Shown here in pieces: positions 11,846-23,800 of a stretch of DNA of 64,000 nt. The notes beneath the pieces were generated by a model. It made no database searches. It was given only the letters and a program-made list of their open reading frames with translations, and had not been told where the DNA came from. This DNA comes from Pelecanus crispus. Its lineage: Eukaryota; Chordata; Aves; Pelecaniformes; Pelecanidae. Every line of letters starts with the position of its first letter. Position 1 is the first letter of the stretch. Location of the stretch: contig NC_134659.1 in NCBI RefSeq assembly GCF_030463565.1, forward strand, positions 8,564,511 to 8,628,510. The letters are read 5' to 3'. The position numbers were made by a program, and so were the translations under genes.

Positions 11846-14800
11846 GTAAGCAGCCTTTTCCTTTCTGTATTAGACGGAGACCTGCTCGGCACATGCCCCG
11901 AGCGGAGGCCGGTGGTGGTGGTTTGTTATCTTACCCTTGGAGACCTGTGGCTGTGGTTTGCTTTGCAAAGAGCGTGGTTTGGACGAACGTTGGGAAGGTC
12001 CCTCTGCAGCAACAGGTTTTGAGCAAGCTGCACGAGCCCTTGCACTGGGATTCTCTGTGTTAGCGGCTGTAGGGAGTTGCTGCGACGGTAGTTTCTGCCG
12101 TACCCTGCTTTTCCCAGAAACGTTGCTCCCCTGGTAGGCTGTGGCTGGCAGAACACCTCGCCGACAAAAATGAGGCAAAACCTGACCGGCTCGTTAAACG
12201 CTGCTCTTCCCAGAAACGCCTGACGTTGCTGGTGAAGCAGGGTTTGCTGTCCGGCTTTCACCCTCGGGGCTGCGCTGCCCTGTGGTGTAGGTTCGTAATT
12301 TCAACAGCCACCAAAAAACCCACACCTGTAGCAGGAGGCGAGGCGAGGCCGCTGACTAGTCCTCCTCAAACCAGAGCTGGCGTCCCCCTCCACCGAGGCA
12401 TTTGGAACTTGGGAACATTTGTAACGCTACTGCTCGTGGTGCCGCAGTCCCGTGAAGGGCTATCACGAAACTCTCCGGGTCCCCGTCGTTGCACGGGCAG
12501 TCCCTTCGCCATCCAGAAATATTGCCATGCCAGAGGCAAAGCCTGGAGGAATTAGTGTGGAAAAGGCAGGCTAATTTTAGATGTAAGCATTAAATTAATC
12601 TGAGCGCTGGTGTTTGCTCACATCAGATCTGCATCGTCTGCTCCTTTTGAAGTGACAGATCTTAGTCTGGAAAAAGCATTGCCCGAAATAATGTGAAAAG
12701 GGTTTTAACCCGCTGCTGTGGTGTTAATGGAAGCAGTCCCTGACCTCTGGAACCTCAGCCTCCGTGGCTTTCACGGCTGCTGGTTGCCCCCGGGCTGTTA
12801 ACTCTTTAAGCCAGGAGCCCGACTCTGTGCTTTCTTCCCATCTGCAGTCAGAGTATCTCTGGGGAGTCTTTAGATAATCTAAAGCCATCCCCTGTGTGCT
12901 TAGATGGACTTTCTTCATCAGTTTTTACAGCTGTGCCTACCATTCCTCAGGAAATTGCCACGGTATTGATAACCAGCTTAATAGCAGGTGGGGAACCTTT
13001 CAAATGTGCTCTTACTCATAGAGTAAGGCTGAAAGTGTTTTAATTTCTTTCAAAACCCGAGTTTTTTAAGATCAGCCGCGTTTGGCGTACACAGACAGAC
13101 GCATTTCCCCCGCCTTACGCGTCTGGGCATCGAAACAAGTGACGGACATCTCGCAAGAGCCGCGGCTGCTGTGTTCACGGTGCGTGCCGCTCTGCTTTGG
13201 CGCGGGCTGTCGGGAGGTGCTGGCTCCCTGTGGACAGCCGCGACGGGATGGCAGGCTGCTGGCGGCCCCGTGGGCGCTGCGGGCGGCGGTGGGAGCTCTC
13301 GGGCGAGTCAGAGGCCGACTGCTTAGAGCAGCCATGGGCTTGATGCGGGGGCTCGCTAACAGAGACGGCAATTTGGAAACCGTTGCTTTTTATGCTCAAG
13401 TATTACTATCAAGTGACTTGGTGAAAACATGGCCCATAAAAGGTGATGCTCCTGCATCCCGTATTCCGCTTAGCGTGGATAGGAGGGTACGGAAAGGCGC
13501 CAGCTGGGCATGGGAGGGCCTGGAGAAGAGCTTCCCTCAGCTTCTCCTGGCAGCGGGGGTTTGGTGAAAGCAGAGACGTGAGCACGGAGATCTAGGTGGT
13601 TCTTGCAATAGTGATGGTAACGCCAGCCGTGGCTGCAGCGCGTGGATGCGGGAGCGGCCGGAGCGGCAGCGCAGCACTGTTGACTCACGAGTCGGTATAG
13701 GAAGCAGTCCTGGTGCTGTCTGCGTTACGGAAATAGCCCGTGCCTTAAAAGGCTGATTAAGGAAGGATTTACTTCAGGCTAAAACGAAGTATCTGAGTTA
13801 ACTGTTTTTCCAAGACAGAGTAATTCTACCGTGAGCAAGAGAAACAATGGAGAGTGGTTTTCTGTGGATTTGTCCCATGTGTGTATTCCCCCCCCATGCC
13901 CATGGTAACAGCAACTCTTGCCGCAGGGTGCCACCAGCCTTAATAAAACCGGTAGGAATGTGATATCTTGGAGTCTTTTATCTTTCCATCCAGTCAAGAT
14001 TGATACCAGCAGACCTGTGGACTCTAAATGCTCCCAGCTGAGCAGGGGTGCGAAACCACATGAGCAGGCAGGGAGCCTCACGCATGGTACAGACAGGGAA
14101 AAAACCTCTTAGAAAACCAAGCAAAGCAAAGGTTTTACTTATTAAGGTATCGGTGCCAAGCAGCTGCATTCGGAGTCATTTGCAGAGCAGTTTCCTATGG
14201 CATTCCCTGCTGCACTGGCCCTGCTGCTTGTAACATCCTCCTTAGGTGTTGTGATAATATTGCGCATGGTTTTTTCCACCTTGAATTGATGGCATCTCCC
14301 CAAATGCTCGGCTGAGGAGGGCGAGCGCTTCGCAATGAACTCACACAAGTCGTAAGAAAGGCAGTATCCTTGAATAGGGCACGGGAGCGAAAGGCAGAGG
14401 AGATTCTGGTGCGCGCGGGGTGCTGGGTGTGACCGCCTCCACGTGCAAGGGCAGCGCTGTCCTCTTGCCCCTCAACCTCCGCAAGCAAAGACGCTTAATT
14501 TCTTGTGTCACAACAGAACAGCCCAGAATTATCGTCACCAATACAGACATAGCCAAGTAAATCCTGTTAAATCACCCAGGGTAAGCGTTGCTAGCTCCAC
14601 CTTTTCATTGCTTTAATGAGGATGTTGCTAGAAAGTGGAAACTGCAATTCCCCTTGAAATCAATTCAGATCATCCTGTCATTTGGCAAAAGCTTCCATTT
14701 TTGTGGTGGTGGGTACCTTTTCATCACAAGTTTTGCACCGTACAGTTTTAGCTCATGGTTTCTCTTCCTCAAAAAAATAGTATTCACATAGTCAGTTCCA

Positions 14801-17800
14801 AGGCTGTAATACGCAACCCATGGTATGAAGCCTGTCGTGCATAAATAAGCAAATAAATGGCAGGATTGGAAGGATGAAGGTGAAAGCAAGGACTGAATTT
14901 TCTTTTTTTCCTCTTTTTATTTATTTTTTTTTTTAAATCCTATTTATGCTGGGCCACTTGGCTTTTTTCATAGGCAATACCCTTTAGTTTATGTTTAGGC
15001 TTATCCATCTGTTCGTTGTGGTGCTTCATAGCCCTTGCGTTTCTCCATAGGATATCGGTTAGGTGGGAAAATGAAAGCTAAGGAGAGCGCACGACCCCAA
15101 CTTACTGCACAGATTTTAACTGTGCAGTTGTTTCCCACCTCTTTGCCAACCAACCTTCCTTTCTTTTACAGGCTGCTCCTTCTTGTCTTGTCATCCAATA
15201 TTTTTTGCTATAAAAGAGACCATCAAAACTTAAAACCCTCGTCAGCGTGCGTGTGTGCTGCTCGTTTGATAGTGGCTGCATCCCTCTGGCTGCCATCGCT
15301 TGGTGGTTGTTGCTTGCTCCTTGAGAGACCCTACATAATTCTTGTTGTTCCGGCCATGTTCGCAGTTTCGCTACAAGGCTTTTTCCCCTCTGATGTTAGA
15401 TCGCTCCCTCATTAAGCCACCTTCAGCGCTTATTAAGCTTTCCAGCTGATTTTTTTGTCAGTAAGGGCTCAGCAATAAAGTTTTAAGTATACTCAGTGGT
15501 CCGTACTGATTGATTTTATTCTGCCTTTCATTGGAGTGTCTGAAGGAGCCGCGCTAAGCGGAATACGGGATGCAGGAGCATCACCTTTTATGGGCCATAT
15601 GTTTTCACCAAGTCACTTGATAGTAGTACTTGAGCATAAAAAGCAACAGTTTCCAAATTGCCGTCTCTGTTAGCGAGCCTCCACATCAAGCCCATGGCTG
15701 CTCTAAGCAGTGATTACCGTGGCAGCAAATGCATCTAATCTGGGTGCAGGTTTTGATGTGGACACGAACGTCTAGAATCCAAAGCAAATCTTAAAGAAAA
15801 AAACCCTAATGCACAAAAATGGTAGACATCTGAGCTGCAGGTGTTTGGCATGCAAATAAAACCAGCATGGTTTGGATATTAATACATAAATAATGGTATA
15901 AAATCTTAGAGGTCTGGTAATGTGACCAGACTTCTTTTGATCAGTGAGAGATGTCCAGGAGTGCTGAGAGGTTGGTAGAAATGCCTGTTCAGATTACAGC
16001 CTTCGTAGAGTTTAGAATATAAATGTGTCCGACAGTCATTTTTTCCTCTGTGAGTGCTTTTGCAACAGGTTTAATCCCATTTCAGATATTCATGGTAACA
16101 GGTTTATTCTCACATTAGGTAGACCTGTACGAATCGTTTGGCTTGCTGTGCTGCTGCTGCAAATACGTTAGAGAGTAAAGAGCATTATCAGAACATTTCT
16201 CCAGGAACCTTTCCTTTCCTGGGTTTCCATTTAGTAGCTTGGACTCATTCTAGTTCTGATAAAAATGATGCTGCATAAATTGAAATGGGGTCAAATAAGT
16301 TGTCTCATGACACTTTCTAATTTCTGGATTGCTGACTAGTTACGCAGTATCTGCAGAAATTATTATCTCCTCTCCCATTAGCCAACGAAAAATGTGGGAT
16401 ACTGAAACTTAAACTTTAAGGCAATTAACCCTAGTCTGTGTTCTTCAGCACCCTGATTTGTTTATCACTGGTTATTTCTCAAGCGTCATGTTCTTTAGAT
16501 TGGTATCAGTATGAAATCCTTCTGGGTTCTGTTTGTTCTCTGGTTTTTTTGAGTTGTCCTCTGTAAATATCCATATCTGGAAGCGTCTCGGGAGCTTCTA
16601 GTCATTCTTAGGGCACCACCCATCAGATGTTCCTGGCTGCGGCTCCGTAGCCAGGCGATGCTCCTGTCTCTGGCTGCATCTGCATGTATAAATAAAACGG
16701 GTCAGGGCACGTGCTGTGACCCACGGGGTAAGTGGTTTGTGTCCCTGTGGCTAAACTTCTCCAGCTCTCCTCCCTTCCGAGGAACAGAGAGAATTGATCC
16801 AAGCCAAAGCTGTAGCAGGGAGTCTGTTAACTATTAAAGGATCTGAATGGTCGTGGGTGGTTCAGAAAGCAGCACACGATGTAACACTACAGCCTCGTTC
16901 AAAACTCCCATTTTGACCCTCTGCTGCCTGGTCAGTGGTGGATGTCTTTGAAGCTGGTTAAGCAGCCAGAGGGCAATCGCTTGTGATGGCTCAGCTTTTG
17001 AAACCATTGCCCGTCGCAGGGCAGGGAGGCCAGAAGGTCAGAGGACAACTGGAGGTTGCACCAGCCCAGGGAATCGGTCTGGACTGTGGAAGGGGTGAAA
17101 GAAGGTATCTTTAATTTGGGTCAGCTCATGGTACAGCCACAAAACCAAGCGCGTTGGCCCAGCTGAGGCAGGGAGGTGCTGTGGGATGGGAATGAGCGGC
17201 CACGGGAAGCGATGGGAAGAGTGGGTGGAAACTCTGTAGGCAGCAAACCACTTCAAACTGCTGAACTGGAAACCAGTGTTTACTTCTGTTGCAGGAGCCC
17301 ATTATAGTCTTGTTTTTCATGAAATGAATACAAATCCGTAGAAAACAGGGCTAGAAGATCAGTCCGTCCGCTTCCCCAGGGCACCAGCAGCGGGACCTGT
17401 GCTCTTCCTGACAGACGTGTCCTGTGCTTGCAGACTTCCACCAGTGGAGACGGTGCCTCAGGCACTGGAGCTGCAGCCGGTGGTCCAAGGAAAACATACG
17501 GACCTTGGGGAATTGTTAGGTGGTTGTTGGGTTGAGGGAGGTTGTTGGGTTGTGGCTTGGTTGTGGTTTGGTGGTTTTTTGGTTTTTTTTTTTTTTTTAC
17601 AATGAATTGCAAATTCTTTTTAATGACCTCAAATTGCTGAGGTTACTATTGCAGTTCAGTAGAAGTAAGATCTTTGGAGCAGAGGTCCTCCAATAGATGA
17701 GAGTAGCTCCAGGTTCAGATCGCTGGCTGGCAGCGGGTCTGGAGCTGTTCTAGACCGAAACAAACGTGGGGGGGAAGAGAGAGACAGCGTGAACTGCCTT

Positions 17801-20800
17801 AATTCTAACAGCGCAGGGTGCTTTGCGTGATGCAGATGGGTCAGCAGAGCTAAAGCAGCCCTGATCGCTCTTCTGTGCAAGCGCTGCCTGTGGCCGTAGC
17901 GGCTGTCACGGGGGTGCCGTGTGGCTGCAGGAGGTGTTGGCCAGATTCTGGAGCATGCTTCATGCCGAAAAGTTGGCGGGTTGGCTTTAGGCAGCTTGAA
18001 TCCTGGCCGGTGGCCAAATAGGTGTTTAAATACCTGCTGATAACACCTGGCAAAGTCCTGGTAGAGCGTTTGCAGGGGCAGGGAAGACGTTGCCTGCAGA
18101 CCTGTGGCGTTCTCGTACTGAAGAAATTTAGGATCAGATATCTTCTATCTTTGTGTCACTTGGCCGTTTGGCTTTTATTTTCTCATGTCTGGAGAGTTTT
18201 GTCTACGATCACGTCACTTTGCAAAATTAAATTTTTCGCCAATAAAATTTGTTCCCTTAGAAAAGAAGGAAAAAAATAAGAGCAACAAAGCCGGGTTTCT
18301 GAATTGTGGCCTTTACTAAATTAAAATACAATCCAGCTTGACGTTTTACGTGGTGAGTTTTATCCCCAAGAGACAGCGGTAATAAACTGCAGCTGCTGCG
18401 AAGCCAACGGGCCACGAGAGGCACGGGGAACTGAGGCACCGGCTGGCAATCACGCAAAGCAGCGTACAACTGCAGAAGGTTTAGATGTGTTTGGGATGGC
18501 GGGAGATGCGGTCGTCGATCTATTACAGCCGTATGTATTTGTTTCTGATTAAGTACGTGCTAGCCGTACTGAAAATGATGTGATCTGTTGCAGCCAGCTG
18601 CCAAAGCCACTATTCCATCTTGGAGAACCTCTTAATATTATGCTTCAGTAACAGCAGGTTTTATTAAGCAAAGTTTATTGATTTATAGTTTGTGAAAACA
18701 TATTTTGCATCAGGCTTTTGGGAGTTGGAGGTTATATGGAGGTGGTTTGGCTACACTGGATTATTAATCATATCAGTGGGATTTTGTAATCCTTGCATTT
18801 GCACAAATGCGAACTTGGGCTGGAAGGCAGCGCTGTTCATCGCGTCGGCTGTAGCTAACAGGGCGCTGTAGCAAACCACGGCTCTCGGGTCAGCAGAGCA
18901 GCTTTCCGAGGGAGGCGGTGACCTCAAAAACTGTTATCAAAAGCAGAGTTCAACCAGACCTTCTAATTATTGCGCACCCACTGGAAAACCAAACTTGACC
19001 CCAGCCATAGCTGACTTGAAAGACAAATGTGGCTGCAGGGGGACGCCGGTCTGAGCTGCACCCGGTGGGGAGGGGGCTGAGGCGTAGCAGGCAGCCGCCT
19101 GGCTTCTCCTCCTTCCAGCTCAGCTCTTCTGTGCCGGCTCCGGGAGGACCTCTGCCCGCAGCAGGGCGACACACCGGAGAGGCTGTCCTTCTTCCAGCTG
19201 CTCTGCATCAGCGCAGCCGAGCACACGAACCCGTGGAGGTGCAGGAGCAGCAGAGCTACGTAACTGCAGGACCAGGGTGGCTTTTGCGTATGAGAGGGGA
19301 AGAGCTGGCCCCAAAAGCAGCTGGCTTTATTTTGTGTTCAATTTCGAAAACAAACAGGACTCACCAGGAGGATGCTTGCCAGCACAAGAATAAAATTCAA
19401 GAAGTTCCTAAAACTTTCCCTCTTGGTTAAGGAAAGGGAGGACAGCGGGGCTGGAGCTGTGTGCCAGGATCTTGGTACGCGGTGGTTATTTAATAGCAAG
19501 CGCTGATCAAGACCTCTGAGGCAAAACACACCAAAATAAGTTCCTTGAGAACTATCTTAAAATAGTGCACATTTTCCTGAGGTTGGCCAGTTGGAGATAA
19601 AGCAGCATAAAATGTTCCCAAAGCATCTATTTTTTTCTTCTTCTTTTTTTTTTTTTTTTTTTTAAACAATGTAAATAGTAGACTTTTTCTGCCTTTGCTG
19701 GGTCAGATCCCAGCCGCAGAAGAACGCAATTGGAAGCAATTAGGCCAATTTCTGACTTGGCAAGAGCAGTGGCCGATCCCCCTTTTGGCACTGCATTGCA
19801 GGGCTGCATTTTATCTAAACCTTCCACCAGGAATTTGGTTTTAATTATATTTTACTGAACTCCTAACAGCTGTAAAAGTTTCTGAGTTTTTAAGGGAAGG
19901 CTCCAGCCCTCCACAGTCCAAGTACATTTCTAAAATCAAAACCGGACGGCATTCCTGGTGCTGGGCAGCGTCCGGGCGAGGGCCTTTTCCTTGGGATTGA
20001 CCGCCGTCAGCACAGAGGGAGCTGGGGGGCTCAGGAGAAAGCGCTTGCACGGGGAGGGGCCGTGCAGCGTGGTCTCTTTGCGCCTTTCCTCAGGTCCCGT
20101 CTCGCATGTCCCGCGTTTTGCCAGCCCACCTGGGCTGAGTCGACTCAGCAAAGCTATCCGAGCCCCTTCGCTGTCCTCCGCCAGCGCTGCGGGAATGTGC
20201 TGCCCACCATGGGATGGACGGGAGGAAAGATGACGAGCTCTCAGGGGAGAGGTCTAAGAGCTGAGGATTACAGAAACTTGCAAGCACACCTGCAAGCACT
20301 CTGTGCTTTTCAGTTTTCCTTTAACAGTCACTGCCCTGGGTGCCTCGGTGCTCTGTAGCAGGAGTGCCGGGGGCTCAGCGCGCTGCCGTGCTGGTTTCTG
20401 AATCAGGACAGCCGCCTCAGTGCCTGGCTTTTCCCTGGGGTCCTCTTCCCCCCGCCCCAAGCCCTGCAGCGATATGACCCTGTTTAGATTGCAGGATGGA
20501 TAATTTCACAACCTGATGCTTCCCTGGCTGTTAATGTTTCTAGTCAAACTTGGGATCCCAAGGGAAATGAAGGAGTCTGGGCAAAACTGGCAGTGCTGTT
20601 CCATATTTGCCAGGGGAAGAAAAAAAACCCCAATGCGTACATACAGTCGATACAGCAGTTTCTCAGCATCCCCTTTTTAACCTGAGCAGATTGCACAGTA
20701 TTCTTTCAAAAAGTCAGGAAGGGAAAGCCCTTTCTTGCACCAGCTTAGTCGATAAGCGCACGTTTAGTGCCTTGGCTCTTGTTTCCCTGTTTATCCCCAA

Positions 20801-23800
20801 CTTCTCTTTCCAGAAATGAAGGAGGGAGAGTTTTGTCCTTCACCTTCTGACTCTGCCCTCGGAGTTTCCAGCTCTGGGACGGCCTCTCCGAGCAGATACA
20901 ACCTTCGTTGCTACTTAATAGGCAGTGCAATGAGTCAGCTAATGCTGCAGAAGTTGAAATGAATATTTTGTGGCTGTTTTAGAAGGAGGGGCGGTGAGTG
21001 GAGGAGAGGCGGGTGCTGAGCGGATGGTGCAGGCGCAGCTGGAAGCACGTGGCAAGGGTTTCCAAGGGTGCTGTGGCCAAAAGCAGAGCAGAACTGAGCC
21101 GTAAAGATGCTGGTTTCTACTGAAAATATGTCTCCAATGTGATGTCCCCGTGGCCTCTGGAAATGTTTGTCTGTCTTTGAGCAAATAGCAGGGATGTCTC
21201 GGTTAAGCGCCCAGTCCAACGTTTGCATGTAGATAGATACCTCAGATACCTCCGCACCGCGCAGCCGCCTCCCAGGAGTACGAGGTTTTAGTCGTCGTTT
21301 TGTTTAACTCGCCCCTTCGGGCACCAACGCCTCTCTTTGTGCTAAGAACTGCTGCTTTCCATGTCACCTCTTTTAGTTGGAGCCCTTTTTTGAAGGTGGT
21401 GCAAAGTGGAACTTTTTTTTTCCCCAGGATTTTTTTCCCCTCCTCCATCATTATTTTAAAAAAAAAAAAAAAGAAACACCTGAATAAGCTGCTCCTTGAC
21501 ATATCAGCACAAACACTGGCCTTTGTGCAAAAACCAGGAAAACATTGAGCCAGAAATTGATTTAAAACAAAATTAATACACCTGCCCTCCTTCTTGAAAG
21601 AGCAGCAAGTAGAAGACTGATCCGCTGATGAAAACTGTTCTGCAACTTTCGTTATGGCCCGGACACTTCCAGCAGCTGCTGTAACATCTCATTCAGGCTC
21701 TGCTTTCCAGACCTCAGCCTTTATCCAGTTCCTCTGAAGCTTAATCATCTTTGTCTCAAAAATACCACTTTTAACTGAAACAATGTGGAAGAGGCACCCG
21801 AAAATTGAAGGGTGAGGGAAAGACGCCGGCTTTCCCAACAGCTGCGAGCGCAGAGATTTCCTGTAGCTCCGTGCTGTTTCTGCAAGACGCTGGAGTCGTT
21901 TTGTGGTGCAGAGATGTGCTTTAAATGAGCCCAAAGGGAGACAAAGTCGCGGGAGAAGTCACTGAGCACTGAGGAATACCCAGGTTCTGGCCGGGAGGTC
22001 CCGGCGCCGCCGCGTGCCGGGGAGGCAGGCGGTCGCCGCAGGGTTGCTCTGCTCCAACGCCAGCGGCGGTGGGGATGCTCGCAGGTCCGCCTGTCTCATC
22101 AGGCATCTCTGCCTCTTTGGAGACACCGGGACCATTGCAGCCTGAAACGATTCTTCTCACAATCCATCACAGGAAGGTTTTAAATACAGTGAAGCTGGGT
22201 TTTGTTTTTCCCTTTGCCATTCCCAGCAGATACGTTTAAAGCGATTCCTCTCTTATCCCACCCTTCCTTTGCAGAAGCGCACCCCTGCTCTCTCTGCCTA
22301 TGGAAATTATTAGTTTCTTTGGGGGGAAAAAAAGACAAAGATTATTTTTCCCTCCCGCTGGAAGCACACAGGCTGGCTTGGGGACCTGCTCAGGTTTTAT
22401 TGCATGGTTTCCACATCGCCTTGCCCAGCCGCGTGTGGACTTCCTCAGCGCTGTTCAAATACATCAGCAGGTGCGTTTGTTGAAATAAATGCAAGCTTGA
22501 TATTAAATGGATTACTTGCCTAGCCGTTTGTCATCGTAAGAAAAGTCGTCACGGAAAGGGATTAGCATGAAGTGCACAAATAACTTCCACCAAGAGGCTT
22601 GTTAATCGCTTCCTAATACCCCTCTCCCGCTCAACAGGGGAGGCTGGGTCGCTGGGCCAAAATTCAAAGGGAGCTGTCAGGCAGCTGAGGTTTTTAACTG
22701 GCAAATGTCGGAAGCTCAGCTAACAAAAGACCATGGAGACATCAGCCAGCGTGTTTGTGGCTGAAAACGGGAAATCTTTCTAACGCTAGCCCTGCGCCAG
22801 GGGCCAGCCCTACGGAAACTGCTTCCCAGCTTACGGGCTTTGAGCTTGGCACGGAGGGCGGCCCAGGCCGCGGCTCCTTGGACGAGCAGGCGGGTGTCCC
22901 TGTGCCAGCCGCAGGCAGCTGCCGGCGCTTGGCCCCACGAGGAGCTTCCCAGACAGCATCCAGCATCACCTGTGGAAGCGCAGCAGGGCTTAGCCGTGGG
23001 GAAAGCTGTCTGCTGCCTCCCTGGGCTGGCTGCTCACCCGTGTGATGCAGAGAAAGCTTTTGTGCGTGGAGAGAGGGTTAGAGCAAATGCAATCGTGCGG
23101 GGCTGGACCCGGTGCCGTGGCTCAGGACCCATGGCAGCACCGGGATGGGCTCCTGGAGCTTCGGTGAGCGTCTCTGCAGCACGGGGCTGGCACCCAGGCC
23201 TGCCCCGGGAGTCCGCTGAGGGTGGCCCTGCAGGCGCAGCTCTAGGGAGAACGTCCTAATCGATCGCAGGGCTTGATCGTCCTTTTGAGTTTTGCATCTA
23301 GCAGCTTTGGCTGAATGTGTTGTCCATCTGTGAGGCTTCAAATGTGCCGGGATTCTTCAGCTTGTTCCTTGCTTGCTGGTCAAATCGCTGCGTCTCGTGT
23401 CGGAGGGCTGTGTTGCAGAGCGCGCGGGGATTGCCGATTCCTTGGGGAGGCTCCTGTCTTGAATCCCGATTCAAGATGAGGGTTACGTTAGGACAGGCTG
23501 AGTTAAAAACTTAATAGCTAGGTATACGTAATACGCAGCCGGGTCCCCGTGTCCTGGTGAGCGGAGGGCAGCGTTGCAGGCAGGCTGGGCGCAGTCCCTG
23601 TGGCTCTGGGACCTGTGGTCCTCTGGCTTTGAGCAGAGAGATTGCAGGGTCGCTTGTCTACCGTCCCTCTGCGTGTAATGGGGTGATTAATTCAGCTGTC
23701 TGTGGCGTGCGTGCTCCCAGACACCCGCCCGGTAATCAGAGGCGTCGTCTGGGTGCCAGGCAGGAGCAGGAGGTCTGAAGTCTTCAAACGCTGGGGTGCC

